Positions 15,167-23,865 are shown, numbered from the stretch's first letter. The stretch is DNA of 64,000 nucleotides from an uncultured Eubacteriales bacterium (GCA_934395135.1 CAKRRK010000007.1:1-64000), one strand, 5' to 3'. Translations and numbers: made by a program. The notes: generated from the sequence alone by a model not told the origin.

Positions 15167-16432
15167 ATGGAAGTTGTCCGCAGATCGTCCATAGGACGGA
15201 GCGCGAATCTCACATGCATTACCACGGAACAGTTCAGCACGAGCTGCGTCAGCATAAATTTTTTGCTGCCGCTGAAGGACGCAGCCTGCGGCGCACTGGC
15301 GCTGCTGCCCCGGGTGCTGCGGCAGGGAACCGAAGAGCATCCTGCGCGGCGGGAGATGGCGGAAGCCTTGCAGACACTGTACGGCGCAGACATCGAGCCG
15401 GCGGTTCGGAAAAAAGGAGAGGTGCTGTCGGTGGGGATGATTTGCCGGGGAATAGACCGCCGGTATGCTGCCGGAGAAGACGTGGCAGCCCGGATTTTTT
15501 CATTTGCCGGGGAATTGCTGTACCGTCCTTATCTGCCGGGGGGAACATTTTGCCCCGAATATGTGGCGATGGAGCAGGAAAATCTTTGCCGGGCCATAAA
15601 GGCCAGGATGAATGAAAAACGACGGTACGCGATGGACCGGATGCTGGAAGAGATGTGCCGGGACGAGGCATACGGAAAGAGCGAGCTTGGCTCCCTGGAC
15701 GAGGTTCGGAACATCACGCCGGACAGCCTGCGGCAGACATACGAGGCGCTGCTGCAACAGGCCCGGGCGGAGGTGTTTTACTGCGGCAGCCTGCCGGAAG
15801 GCGCAGTGAAGGATTTGTGCTGCGGCGCGCTGCCCTTTGCCGGGACTGCCCCGTCCGCCCTTGGGACGGAAGTTTTGCGGAGGGCCGGTGCCGTTCGGGA
15901 ATTTACGGAGCATATGGACGTGCGGCAGGGCAAACTGAACCTTGGGTTCCGCACCGGCATCACAGGGCGGGATCCGTTGTATCCCGGCCTTTTGCTGCTG
16001 AATGCTATGTTCGGCGGCAGCGTGTCTTCCCGGCTTTTTTTGCATGTGCGGGAAAAATTGTCTCTTTGCTATTATGCGTCTTCCTTTGTGGACAAGACCA
16101 AAGGCATCCTCGCGGTGCAGTCTGGGATTGATCCGGCAAAGGCGGCGGTAACGAAAGAAGAAATTCTGCGGCAGCTTTCGGCGCTGCGGGCAGGACAGTT
16201 TACAAAAGACGAGGTGGCGGCGGCGAAAAAGAGTCTGATTACCGGGTTTCGGCAGGTGGGGGATTCGCCCCTTGCGATGGAATCGTATTACCTCACCCAA
16301 GCGGCCGGCGGCTTTTCCGGCAAACCGGAGGAACTTGCCGTCCGGGTGGAACATACGCCGGAGGAGGATATCATTGCCGCGGCAAACCATCTCAGCCTGG
16401 ATACGGTATACCTTCTGAAGGGAGGGGAATAA
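15167..16432 (+). CDS. yfmF: M16-family protein YfmF-like (inactive-type partner)
   Basis: The 421-residue protein has the M16 peptidase fold but lacks the HxxEH zinc motif: the N-terminal half starts with a divergent segment and shows only ARREMAEALQTLYGAD where active members carry the metal site. The C-terminal half has the conserved NAMFGGSVSSRLFLHVREKLSLCYYASS (partial match to the R/Y element). Such YfmF proteins pair with YfmH and are linked in B. subtilis to EF-P 5-aminopentanol modification and swarming. It precedes yfmH by two bases, consistent with a heterodimer in which only YfmH binds zinc. Confidence 0.88.
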   Translation: MEVVRRSSIGRSANLTCITTEQFSTSCVSINFLLPLKDAACGALALLPRVLRQGTEEHPARREMAEALQTLYGADIEPAVRKKGEVLSVGMICRGIDRRYAAGEDVAARIFSFAGELLYRPYLPGGTFCPEYVAMEQENLCRAIKARMNEKRRYAMDRMLEEMCRDEAYGKSELGSLDEVRNITPDSLRQTYEALLQQARAEVFYCGSLPEGAVKDLCCGALPFAGTAPSALGTEVLRRAGAVREFTEHMDVRQGKLNLGFRTGITGRDPLYPGLLLLNAMFGGSVSSRLFLHVREKLSLCYYASSFVDKTKGILAVQSGIDPAKAAVTKEEILRQLSALRAGQFTKDEVAAAKKSLITGFRQVGDSPLAMESYYLTQAAGGFSGKPEELAVRVEHTPEEDIIAAANHLSLDTVYLLKGGE

Positions 16433-16434
16433 CC

Positions 16435-17685
16435 ATGGAGCAGACCATTCTTTTCCGACAGCTGTCCAACGGACTGCGGGTATTTCATCTCCCCAAAGCA
16501 GGTTTTTCCGCGCATTTTGCCATGCTGGCGGTGCGGTTCGGTGCGGCGGACAGCGTGTTTGCCTTGGAGGGAGAAACCGTTACGCTGCCGGCGGGCGTGG
16601 CACATTTTTTGGAACATAAGATGTTTGAAGGAGCGGACGGCAACGCCCTGCAAAAGTTTTCTGCGCTTGGCGCTTCGCCGAACGCCTTTACCAATTATGG
16701 GATGACGGCATACCATTTTGAATGTGCGGACCGATTTTATGAAAATCTGCGCCTGCTTCTTTCTCTTGTCTCCACCCCATATTTTACAGAGGAAAATGTG
16801 GAGAAAGAAAAGGGCATCATCGGCCAGGAAATCGGTATGATAGAAGACAACCCCTACTGGCAGGGCCTGCACCGGATGCTTGCCGGGCTGTATCCCGGCC
16901 ATCCGGTGCGGCACAGCATCGCGGGTACGGTGGAGAGCATCGGCGCCATCCGGAACGAGATGCTGGCGCTTTGCCACCGGGCGTTTTATACGCCGGACAA
17001 TATGGTGCTTGTCACCGCCGGAGAGGGGGATGTGGACCGGATTGCGGAGATCGCCGGTTCTGTGCTGCCGAACGGCGCGACGCGTGCGCCCCGCCGGTTC
17101 TACGGGTCGGAGAAGCCGGTTCGGAGAGAAGGCGGGAACAAGCCGATGGCGGTGGCGTCTCCCATTGTTTTCCTGGGCGTAAAGCAGAGACCGCTGGGGC
17201 GGGGAGAAAGCAGGGCGCGCCGTCTCGCGGCGTCAGATCTGCTTCAGCTCTGTTTGTTTTCCGAGGCGTCGCCGTTTTATGACGGGCTTTATGAAGCCGG
17301 GTGGATTGACAGCAGCTTTGGATACGAAACGCTTTTTGCGCCCGGGGCCGGAATGTTTTATCTGTGCGGCGAGAGCCGTGCCCCCGGCAAGGTACGGGAG
17401 GCCGCCGCCGCAGCGCTGCGGCAGGCCGGTGAGACGGGGCTGGAAGAAGCGGTGTTTCAGCGGGCCAAGCGTACGCTTTACGGCGGCTTGGTCCAGCGGC
17501 TGGACAGTCTGTCGGAACTTTGCAGGCTGCAGGCAGAGTGCGCGTTTGCCGGAGAAGATCTTGCCGCCCTGTTTGCCGCCGTGGAAACCGCGAAGAAGGA
17601 AGATGTTGCGGCGCTTGCCCGGGAATGTGCCGGGGAAGAATGCCGGTATACCGCGGTGATTGAACCAAACGAATGGAGGACTTGA
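16435..17685 (+). CDS. yfmH: M16-family zinc peptidase YfmH-like
   Basis: The 416-residue protein contains the inverted zinc motif HFLEH (about residues 58-62; H-x-x-E-H) and a downstream Glu in EKGIIGQEIGM, matching M16B peptidases. It also has FTNYGMTAYHF. With YfmF it forms the pair associated with EF-P modification in Bacillus; the natural substrate is not settled. ATG 16435 is two bases after the yfmF stop behind GGGAGGGG. Confidence 0.92.
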   Translation: MEQTILFRQLSNGLRVFHLPKAGFSAHFAMLAVRFGAADSVFALEGETVTLPAGVAHFLEHKMFEGADGNALQKFSALGASPNAFTNYGMTAYHFECADRFYENLRLLLSLVSTPYFTEENVEKEKGIIGQEIGMIEDNPYWQGLHRMLAGLYPGHPVRHSIAGTVESIGAIRNEMLALCHRAFYTPDNMVLVTAGEGDVDRIAEIAGSVLPNGATRAPRRFYGSEKPVRREGGNKPMAVASPIVFLGVKQRPLGRGESRARRLAASDLLQLCLFSEASPFYDGLYEAGWIDSSFGYETLFAPGAGMFYLCGESRAPGKVREAAAAALRQAGETGLEEAVFQRAKRTLYGGLVQRLDSLSELCRLQAECAFAGEDLAALFAAVETAKKEDVAALARECAGEECRYTAVIEPNEWRT

Positions 17686-17688
17686 CAG

Positions 17689-18504
17689 TTGGAACAGGTA
17701 ATATCGTTTCCCGGCCTGGGCTTGGAATTTACCATCGACAGAGTGGCGTTTTATCTTGGAGAAAAGCCGGTTTATTGGTATGGCGTCATTATCGCGGCCG
17801 GCGTGGTGCTGGCAATTCTTTACGCCTGCCGGAATGCGAAGCGTTTTGGCATTACCCAAGACAATGTGCTGGACTGCCTGATTTTTGCGCTGCCCATTTC
17901 CATTGTAACCGCCCGCCTGTATTATGTGCTGTTCAGCTGGGATCAATATAAGGACAATTTGAAAGAGATCGTCGCCATTTGGCATGGCGGTTTGGCCATC
18001 TACGGCGGGATCATCGGCGCGGTGCTGACAGTGCTGGTGTTTGCCCGGGTGAAAAAAATACGGTTCGGGGATCTGATGGACGACGCTTCCCTGGGGCTTT
18101 TGATCGGCCAGAGCATCGGCCGGTGGGGGAACTTTATGAACGGAGAGGCGCATGGCGGCCTGACAGACGGACTTTTGCGGATGAACATCGGCGAAACCAT
18201 CGCAGAAGCGGGGCCGATGGGGTATCATCCCACCTTTTTGTATGAATCCCTGTGGAATGCGGCAGGATTTGTGATCCTGCATGGGATTTCCAAAAAACGA
18301 AGGTTTTCCGGAGAAACATTTTTGATGTATGTGGCATGGTACGGCCTGGGACGTTTTGTGATTGAAGGGATGCGCACGGACAGTCTGTACTTTTTTGGCA
18401 CCGGTATTCGGATTTCGCAGCTCATTGGCATTGTGTCCTTTGTGGCGGCGGGAATCCTGATTGTGTATTTCAGAGTAAGGAAAAAAGCGGAGGAAACAGC
18501 ATGA
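17689..18504 (+). CDS. lgt: Prolipoprotein diacylglyceryl transferase
   Basis: The 271-residue enzyme has seven predicted membrane segments and the Lgt signature GRWGNFMNGEAHGG (about residues 144-157) plus WHGGLAIYGG (about residues 97-106). It transfers diacylglycerol from phosphatidylglycerol to the lipobox cysteine of prolipoproteins. The start is TTG 17689, four bases after the yfmH stop behind GGAGG; no better ATG exists before the first helix. It overlaps folD by 4 bp. Confidence 0.95.
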   Translation: MEQVISFPGLGLEFTIDRVAFYLGEKPVYWYGVIIAAGVVLAILYACRNAKRFGITQDNVLDCLIFALPISIVTARLYYVLFSWDQYKDNLKEIVAIWHGGLAIYGGIIGAVLTVLVFARVKKIRFGDLMDDASLGLLIGQSIGRWGNFMNGEAHGGLTDGLLRMNIGETIAEAGPMGYHPTFLYESLWNAAGFVILHGISKKRRFSGETFLMYVAWYGLGRFVIEGMRTDSLYFFGTGIRISQLIGIVSFVAAGILIVYFRVRKKAEETA

Positions 18505-19358
18505 GTGCAGTACGAATGGACGGCAAGGCCCTGTCCCAGAAGATACGAAAGCAGATTTTAGAGGAAACGGAGCGGATGAAAGCCCGGGGCATTGTGCCGG
18601 GCCTTGCGGTCATTATCGTGGGGGAGGATCCTGCGTCCCAGGTGTATGTCCGCAACAAGGAAAAAGCCTGCGAAGAATGCGGATTTTACAGCAAAAAATA
18701 CGCTCTGCCGGAAGAAACGACAGAGAAGGAGCTGCTGAAACTGGTGGACCGGCTCAACCGGGACGATCGGATCGACGGCATTTTGTGCCAGCTTCCTCTG
18801 CCGGCTCACATTCGGGACAAAGCGGTCATTGATGCCATTTTGCCGGAGAAGGATGTGGATGCGTTTCATCCTTCCAATGTAGGGAAGATTATGATCGGGG
18901 ACTTTGATTTCCTGCCCTGCACCCCGGCGGGCGTCATGGCGCTGCTGGAGGAATACGGCGTAGACCCGGCGGGGAAGGAATGCGTGGTCATCGGCCGCTC
19001 CAACATTGTGGGAAAGCCGCAGGCGATGCTGCTGCTGCACAAGCACGGCACCGTTACCATTGCCCATTCCAGGACAAAGGGGCTGAGCGAACTCTGTGCC
19101 CGGGCAGACATCCTTGTGGCGGCGGTGGGCCGGGCAGAATTTGTGACGGCGGATATGGTGAAGGAAGGCGCTGTGGTCATCGATGTGGGCATGAACCGGA
19201 AGGACGGTAAGCTGTGCGGCGACGTGGCGTTTGGCCCGGTGGCGGAAAAAGCCGGCTTTATCACGCCGGTACCCGGCGGCGTCGGACCGATGACGATTAC
19301 AATGCTGATGAAAAATACGCTGGCGGCGGCACGGTTGCATCACGGTCTGCCGGAATAA
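18501..19358 (+). CDS. folD: Bifunctional methylenetetrahydrofolate dehydrogenase/cyclohydrolase FolD
   Basis: The 285-residue enzyme interconverts 5,10-methylene-, methenyl- and 10-formyl-tetrahydrofolate using NADP. Visible signatures are the catalytic-lysine segment YVRNKEKACEE (Lys about residue 53), CQLPLPAHI, the cofactor motif GRSNIVGKPQAMLLL and the C-terminal PVPGGVGPMT. It overlaps lgt by ATGA. Confidence 0.97.
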   Translation: MSAVRMDGKALSQKIRKQILEETERMKARGIVPGLAVIIVGEDPASQVYVRNKEKACEECGFYSKKYALPEETTEKELLKLVDRLNRDDRIDGILCQLPLPAHIRDKAVIDAILPEKDVDAFHPSNVGKIMIGDFDFLPCTPAGVMALLEEYGVDPAGKECVVIGRSNIVGKPQAMLLLHKHGTVTIAHSRTKGLSELCARADILVAAVGRAEFVTADMVKEGAVVIDVGMNRKDGKLCGDVAFGPVAEKAGFITPVPGGVGPMTITMLMKNTLAAARLHHGLPE

Positions 19359-19416
19359 CCGGCCCGGGACAATCGGCTCAGGACAACCGGGGAATTGACA
19401 TTTTTGGAGGTGCGGC

Positions 19417-19809
19417 ATGAAGATTATCCAATGGCTGATGATACCGATTACCATTGTTTTTGTAAGCATCTTGACATTGCTTTCCGGGGGGAACGCGCTG
19501 CTTTCTCTCCTGTTCGCCATATTTTGGGCGGCGGCGCTGGTGGTGTGCAGCACGATCAAGGCGAAACTCTGCATGTACCTGATGCTTGCCTATTGGGTGC
19601 TGATGACCTTTACCGCGATGGTAGCGGTTTACGGTCAGTTTACTTATCTGGAAGGCCGGCTGGCGGGGCTTCCGTTTTTCCTGCTCCATCCCGTTACCCT
19701 GTTTGAAAGCGAACTGGTCTCGTCGGTTGTGGCGGCGGGCATTTGCGTCTTTTTCTTTATTTTGACTTGTATCTGTCTTTTTTTGGGCAAACATAAAGAA
19801 ACGGTATAA
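19417..19809 (+). CDS. Small integral membrane protein, unknown
   Basis: The 130-residue protein has four strongly hydrophobic helices (about 5-25, 29-46, 50-72, 105-123) with short loops and a basic C-terminus GKHKETV. GGAGG lies nine bases before ATG 19417. It is the last gene of the yfmF-folD run, 58 bp after folD. No family recognised; not to be confused with ABC permeases, which are larger. Confidence 0.75.
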   Translation: MKIIQWLMIPITIVFVSILTLLSGGNALLSLLFAIFWAAALVVCSTIKAKLCMYLMLAYWVLMTFTAMVAVYGQFTYLEGRLAGLPFFLLHPVTLFESELVSSVVAAGICVFFFILTCICLFLGKHKETV

Positions 19810-19845
19810 AAATGCCCCGGCTCGGCACAAAAAAGACAAATTCCC

Positions 19846-19874
19846 TTGACATCGAAAAAAAAATTTGATATTCT
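19846..19874 (+). promoter_or_regulatory. Promoter of rplU-prp-rpmA
   Basis: TTGACA (19846-19851), a 17-bp A-rich spacer, and TATTCT (19869-19874). Confidence 0.75.
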
Positions 19875-19881
19875 GTTAAAA

Positions 19882-19971
19882 GCCGCATTGAACGGGTCTG
19901 TTAAGTGTGCATTTTTCAAGGCGCCGCCCGCAAAAGCGTGACTCTAAAAAAGAAAGAGAGGTGCTGCCAGT
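19882..19971 (+). promoter_or_regulatory. Putative L21 leader of rplU-prp-rpmA
   Basis: The roughly 90-base leader between promoter and rplU contains GCCGC, GGGTC and GGCGCCGCC segments that can form short stems, in the position of the conserved Firmicutes ribosomal-protein L21 leader. I infer autoregulation by L21 from position; the structural match was not checked against a covariance model. Confidence 0.4.
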
Positions 19972-20283
19972 ATGTACGCAATCTTAGTAACCGGCGGCAA
20001 ACAGTACAAAGTATCCCAGGGCGACACAATTTATGTGGAAAAGCTTGGCGTAGAAGACGGCGCGGAAGTTGTCTTTGACCAGATCCTCGCTGTGGGCGAA
20101 GGAGAAAGCCTTACCGTTGGCGCTCCCTATGTGGACGGCGCAAAAGTGACCGCGACCGCAGACAAAACAGGAAAGCAGAAGAAAATCCGCATCTTCAAGA
20201 TGAAGCCGAAGAAAGGCTACAGAAGACGCCAGGGCCACAGACAGCCGTATACCAAGGTCACCATTACCGCCATCCAGGCGTAA
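19972..20283 (+). CDS. rplU: 50S ribosomal protein L21
   Basis: The 103-residue product is a normal L21 with MYAILVTGGKQYKVSQGD and the C-terminal KKGYRRRQGHRQPYT RNA-binding segment. It contacts 23S rRNA domain and L20. Ribosome binding site GAGAGGTG precedes ATG 19972. First gene of the conserved rplU-prp-rpmA unit. Confidence 0.97.
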   Translation: MYAILVTGGKQYKVSQGDTIYVEKLGVEDGAEVVFDQILAVGEGESLTVGAPYVDGAKVTATADKTGKQKKIRIFKMKPKKGYRRRQGHRQPYTKVTITAIQA

Positions 20284-20290
20284 ATCTTCC

Positions 20291-20611
20291 ATGGTAACGG
20301 TACAGTTTCAACTAAACGGCCGCGCGATACAGAGCGTGGAAATGACCGGGCATGCGGGCTACGGGCCGGAGGGCCAGGACATTGTGTGCGCCGCCGTATC
20401 CAGTGCGGTGATGCTTACCCATGTGCATATCTGTGATGTGCTGGGGGAAGACCTTATTTGTCAGGTGGACGAGAGCGTCCCCAGGATTTTTTTGCAGGTG
20501 CCGGAGGAACATCCGAACAAAGGGGTGCAAAATGCACTGTCCGCTTTGATGCTCCATCTGGTCAATCTGAAAGAAGAGTATTCCGACTTTATTGATGTTT
20601 TGGAGGTGTAA
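20291..20611 (+). CDS. prp: Ribosomal-processing cysteine protease Prp
   Basis: The 106-residue protein carries the Prp catalytic pair His21 (GHAGY) and Cys33 (DIVCAAVS). Prp removes the N-terminal extension of L27 in Firmicutes and related phyla. It sits between rplU and rpmA as usual, with only five bases to rpmA. Its substrate extension is visible on the downstream L27. Confidence 0.95.
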   Translation: MVTVQFQLNGRAIQSVEMTGHAGYGPEGQDIVCAAVSSAVMLTHVHICDVLGEDLICQVDESVPRIFLQVPEEHPNKGVQNALSALMLHLVNLKEEYSDFIDVLEV

Positions 20612-20616
20612 AGGCA

Positions 20617-20901
20617 ATGCTGAAAATCAGTTTGCAGTTTTTCGCTCATAAAAAGGGCGTTGGTTCTACGAAAAACGGCCGGGATTCCGAATCCAAGCGT
20701 CTTGGCGTAAAGCGCGCCGACGGCCAAAAAGTGCTTGCAGGCAACATTCTTGTTCGCCAGAGAGGCACAAAAATCCATCCGGGTACCAATGTTGGCATTG
20801 GCTCTGACGACACGCTGTTTGCAAAAGCGACTGGCGTTGTAAGATTCGAACGTGTCGGCAAGGACCGTAAAAAGGTTTCTGTTTACGAAATCGACCAGTA
20901 A
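20617..20901 (+). CDS. rpmA: 50S ribosomal protein L27 with cleavable N-terminal extension
   Basis: The 94-residue precursor begins MLKISLQFF followed by AHKKGVGST; the cut after the second Phe by Prp exposes the mature N-terminus that reaches the peptidyl-transferase centre. The rest (SKRLGVKRADGQKVLAGNI, RQRGTKIHPG) is standard L27. It is followed by a terminator that separates it from obg. Confidence 0.97.
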   Translation: MLKISLQFFAHKKGVGSTKNGRDSESKRLGVKRADGQKVLAGNILVRQRGTKIHPGTNVGIGSDDTLFAKATGVVRFERVGKDRKKVSVYEIDQ

Positions 20902-20913
20902 GACAGACAAATT

Positions 20914-20944
20914 CCGGACAGAAATGTCCGGGATTTTCTTTTTT
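20914..20944 (+). terminator. Terminator after rpmA
   Basis: Seven pairs (CCGGACA/TGTCCGG) with a GAAA loop are followed by a T-rich tract. Only 21 bp separate its end from the obg start, so obg relies on read-through or an internal promoter. Confidence 0.85.
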
Positions 20945-20964
20945 ATCCACGGGGAGGTGGAAGT

Positions 20965-22233
20965 ATGTTTATCGATGTGGCAAATATCCGGATCATATCC
21001 GGCAAAGGCGGCGACGGCAAGGTGAATTTTCACCGGGAAAAATACATTGCTTCCGGTGGTCCGGACGGCGGGGACGGCGGCCGGGGCGGCAGTGTTGTAT
21101 TTCAGGCGGACAGTAATCTGTCCACCCTGCTGGATTTCCGCTATAAACGGAAATATACGGCCCCGGACGGAGAACCGGGGGGCAAAAAGCGCTGCAACGG
21201 CAGGGATGGGAAGGATCTGGTAATCCGGGTGCCTTACGGTACGGTCATTCGGGATACGAAAACCGGCAGGATCATCAAGGATATGTCGGACGGAGCACCG
21301 TTTGTAGCGGCCAAAGGCGGAAACGGCGGCTGGGGCAACACGCACTTTGCCACGCCGACCCGGCAGGCTCCCCGGTTTGCAAAGCCAGGACAGCCGGGGA
21401 TGGAATTGGATGTGACCCTGGAACTGAAGCTTCTGGCAGACGTTGGGCTTGTGGGCTTTCCCAATGTGGGAAAATCCACCCTGTTGTCTATGGTGTCGGC
21501 GGCGCGGCCCAAGATTGCCAATTATCATTTCACAACCCTGGAACCAAACCTTGGGGTTGTGGCGATGGGGGAGGAATCCTTTGTTATGGCGGACATTCCG
21601 GGGATGATTGAAGGGGCGGCGGACGGCGCCGGCCTGGGGCTGCAGTTTTTGCGCCATGTGGACCGGTGCCGCCTGCTGCTGCACATTGTGGATGTATCCG
21701 GCAGCGAAGGACGGGACCCCATCGAGGATTGGAAGGCCATTCATGAGGAACTGAAGGGTTACAGCGAAACGCTTGCCGCCCGGCCGCAGATCGTTGTGGC
21801 AAACAAGGTGGATCTTTTAGGCGGCGATCGGGCGCCGGTGGAGCGGTTTCAGAATTTTGTGACGGAGCAGGACTACCAGTTTATGGAGATGTCTGCCGCA
21901 GCGAATCAGGGGGTAAAGGAACTGATGCAGAAAACCTTTGAAACCCTGTCCAAGCTGCCGCCGGCGGTGCGGTATGAACCGGAATTTGTACCGGAGGCAC
22001 CTCAGACAGAGGAACGGGATATTCAGGTCACAAAGGTAGAGGATTATTTCGTCATAAGCGGCGCTTACGCGGAAAAGATTATGGGTTCAGTCAATGTGGA
22101 GGATTATGAATCCCGGATGTATATGGACCGCATGCTGGAAAAAGCGGGAGTATACGAAACCCTGCGGAAGCTGGGGGCAAAAGACGGGGATTTTGTCGTC
22201 ATCGGCGATATCGAATTTGAATATGTGGAATAA
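20965..22233 (+). CDS. obg: GTPase Obg (CgtA)
   Basis: The 422-residue GTPase has the glycine-rich Obg fold (residues 1-155, several GGDGGRGG-type repeats), the G domain (P loop GFPNVGKST at about residues 166-174, DIPG, NKVD) and the C-terminal OCT domain. Obg binds the 50S subunit late in assembly and is essential in bacteria; in Bacillus it is also required for sporulation onset. GGGGAGGTGG precedes ATG 20965. It ends at a strong bidirectional terminator. Confidence 0.96.
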   Translation: MFIDVANIRIISGKGGDGKVNFHREKYIASGGPDGGDGGRGGSVVFQADSNLSTLLDFRYKRKYTAPDGEPGGKKRCNGRDGKDLVIRVPYGTVIRDTKTGRIIKDMSDGAPFVAAKGGNGGWGNTHFATPTRQAPRFAKPGQPGMELDVTLELKLLADVGLVGFPNVGKSTLLSMVSAARPKIANYHFTTLEPNLGVVAMGEESFVMADIPGMIEGAADGAGLGLQFLRHVDRCRLLLHIVDVSGSEGRDPIEDWKAIHEELKGYSETLAARPQIVVANKVDLLGGDRAPVERFQNFVTEQDYQFMEMSAAANQGVKELMQKTFETLSKLPPAVRYEPEFVPEAPQTEERDIQVTKVEDYFVISGAYAEKIMGSVNVEDYESRMYMDRMLEKAGVYETLRKLGAKDGDFVVIGDIEFEYVE

Positions 22234-22250
22234 GCAGGCGCTATAAAAAA

Positions 22251-22281
22251 GGACATACCGAATGCCGGTATGTCCTTTTTT
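22251..22281. terminator. Bidirectional terminator after obg
   Basis: GGACATACCG/CGGTATGTCC with a five-base loop, A6 before and T6 after, serves obg and the convergent minus-strand gene. Confidence 0.9.
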
Positions 22282-22342
22282 GCGGGCAGCGCGATGTTTG
22301 GTTGATAAATGGGAAGATGCGTTCTCCCGCATGGGGAATTCG

Positions 22343-22639
22343 TTATTTTTTGGCCTGTGACAGGCGGAATCTTTTTTGGGGATCGCACCAGAGAACGGAA
22401 ATCAGCCACACAACCAATCCGCAGAGCACAACCACAAGGCCAAGCAGAGCGTCGTTGGCGCTGAGATCCAGGAACCATTCGCCTTCCGCCACGGCGAAAA
22501 AGCCGTCTACGGTCCACATCAAAGCGGCGCCCCAGTAAACAAGGGAGAGCATGCTGAGGCGAAGTTCCTTTTGCGGGAAGAGAAAATACCACAGAAGGGT
22601 AGCGGTCAGCGCGGCGGCTGCCGTAATCAAAAGACACAT
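22343..22639 (-). CDS. Small membrane protein, unknown (DtxR-neighbour 2)
   Basis: The 98-residue protein has three hydrophobic helices (about 2-19, 30-50, 66-87) and an acidic loop GEWFLDLSAND between the second and third. It starts four bases after the preceding gene, so the two are co-transcribed. It may work with the 135-residue membrane protein as a small heteromeric complex; no family recognised. Confidence 0.75.
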   Translation of the reverse strand: MCLLITAAAALTATLLWYFLFPQKELRLSMLSLVYWGAALMWTVDGFFAVAEGEWFLDLSANDALLGLVVVLCGLVVWLISVLWCDPQKRFRLSQAKK

Positions 22640-22642
22640 AGC

Positions 22643-23050
22643 TTAACCCTCCGCCGCCGCGCCGGAACGCTGCAGGCTTTTTTCATGCCGGCTGGAAACC
22701 GCAAGCATAACGCACCAAACCAATGTGATGAGAATCGCCATGGAAACACCCACCGAGGCAAGCTCCGACAGCATGATCTGCGTTTCCGCAGGATCGTTCA
22801 TTGCGGTGAGGAAAGGCCACCAGGGCACGACTTCCCCATGCCAGATGTGCTCAACGCACAACAGAAAACAGCCGCCCCAGAGAAGCTTTAGCAGCCAGCT
22901 GAGCTTTTGGAGAAATGGAATATGCGGCGGAAACGCAGGCTCCTGTGGTGCTGTCTGGGAACACTGTGCGGTTTTTTCCTTCTTTTTCATAGCGGCATAT
23001 ACAATAGTAACCGCAGCGGCTTCCACCGCTGGAGCGATAAAACATGCCAT
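22643..23050 (-). CDS. Small membrane protein, unknown (DtxR-neighbour 1)
   Basis: The 135-residue protein has an N-terminal hydrophobic segment (FIAPAVEAAAVTIVYAA), a polar linker, then two more helices around LLKLLWGGCFLL and SVGVSMAILITLVWCVML, separated by EHIWHGEVVPWWPFL. The His- and Trp-rich loop lies on the outer side and could bind metal. ATG 23050 follows AAAGGAGG; the longer ORF start at 23092 is not preceded by a site. It is transcribed divergently from the DtxR-like gene. Function unknown. Confidence 0.72.
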   Translation of the reverse strand: MACFIAPAVEAAAVTIVYAAMKKKEKTAQCSQTAPQEPAFPPHIPFLQKLSWLLKLLWGGCFLLCVEHIWHGEVVPWWPFLTAMNDPAETQIMLSELASVGVSMAILITLVWCVMLAVSSRHEKSLQRSGAAAEG

Positions 23051-23255
23051 AATAGAAATCCTCCTTTTTTTGAGTACGTTGTCAGAATACACCCTGCAGA
23101 CCTGGAGGACAAGCCGGGGTGGGGGATAAAATTAGAAGAATTTGAAAAGGAACTGCAATTTTTTACAATTCACAGGTGGCGAATCCCCGGGGAGTATGAT
23201 ATACTGAATACCAAAGGAACTGCGAGTTTTATATGTATATGCGGGTGGTGAAAAG

Positions 23256-23624
23256 TTGGACGCGACAAGAGCAACGCAAAACTATTTGGAAACGATCTAT
23301 ATCCTGACAAAGAAAAACGGGGAAGTGCGTGCCATTGACATTTGCACCTATCTGAATTATTCCCGGCCGACGGTTTCCGTGGCGTTAAAGCAGATGAAGG
23401 AAAACGGACTGGTAGACATTTTAAACAACCGAATCGTGCTGACAGAGGAAGGCATGGAGATTGCCAGAAGCATGTATGACCGTCATTATGTAATAGCCCA
23501 TATGCTGATGGGACTGGGTGTGAGCGAAAAAACGGCGTTGGAGGACGCATGCAAAATCGAGCATGAGATCAGCGAGGAAAGCTTTGAATGTATGAAACGC
23601 CATTACGCCGTACAAAAAAAATAA
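23256..23624 (+). CDS. DtxR/MntR-family metal-dependent regulator
   Basis: The 122-residue protein has the DtxR winged helix (about residues 9-65; SRPTVSVALKQMKENGLV recognition helix) and the dimerisation/metal domain with Cys99, Glu102 and His103 in DACKIEHEIS, the arrangement seen in DtxR (Cys102, Glu105, His106) more than in MntR, where Cys is replaced by Glu. The SH3-like third domain is absent. The start is a TTG with GGTGG upstream. It probably represses or activates with Fe2+ or Mn2+; the divergent pair of small membrane proteins is the natural target. Confidence 0.85.
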   Translation: MDATRATQNYLETIYILTKKNGEVRAIDICTYLNYSRPTVSVALKQMKENGLVDILNNRIVLTEEGMEIARSMYDRHYVIAHMLMGLGVSEKTALEDACKIEHEISEESFECMKRHYAVQKK

Positions 23625-23688
23625 AGGTTCTGCAAGTTCAGAGACCGGGGAGTCCCGCGGCCGGCGGCGTATGCAGGACGAGATAACA

Positions 23689-23722
23689 CCAAAAACGGAG
23701 AGCGAAGGCTCTCCGTTTTTGG
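23689..23722 (+). terminator. Terminator after the DtxR-like gene
   Basis: A fifteen-pair stem (CCAAAAACGGAGAGC and complement) with GAAG loop; the T stretch is in the 3' arm. Confidence 0.8.
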
Positions 23723-23814
23723 ATACTGCGGGACAACGGTTTCCTGTCAAGGCCAGGTGCCGCCGGAAAAGCGGCGCCGGCTTTGGGAAATCTCTGCCGC
23801 TGGGGGAAAATGTG

Positions 23815-23846
23815 CAAAAGGCAGCCGGTTTTCCGGCTGCCTTTTG
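23815..23846 (-). terminator. Terminator after the ABC permease gene
   Basis: A fourteen-pair stem (CAAAAGGCAGCCGG and complement) with TTTT loop, 20 bp beyond the permease stop; T run is inside the 3' arm on either strand. Confidence 0.8.
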
Positions 23847-23865
23847 CGGGGTGTTTTGGTTCGGT

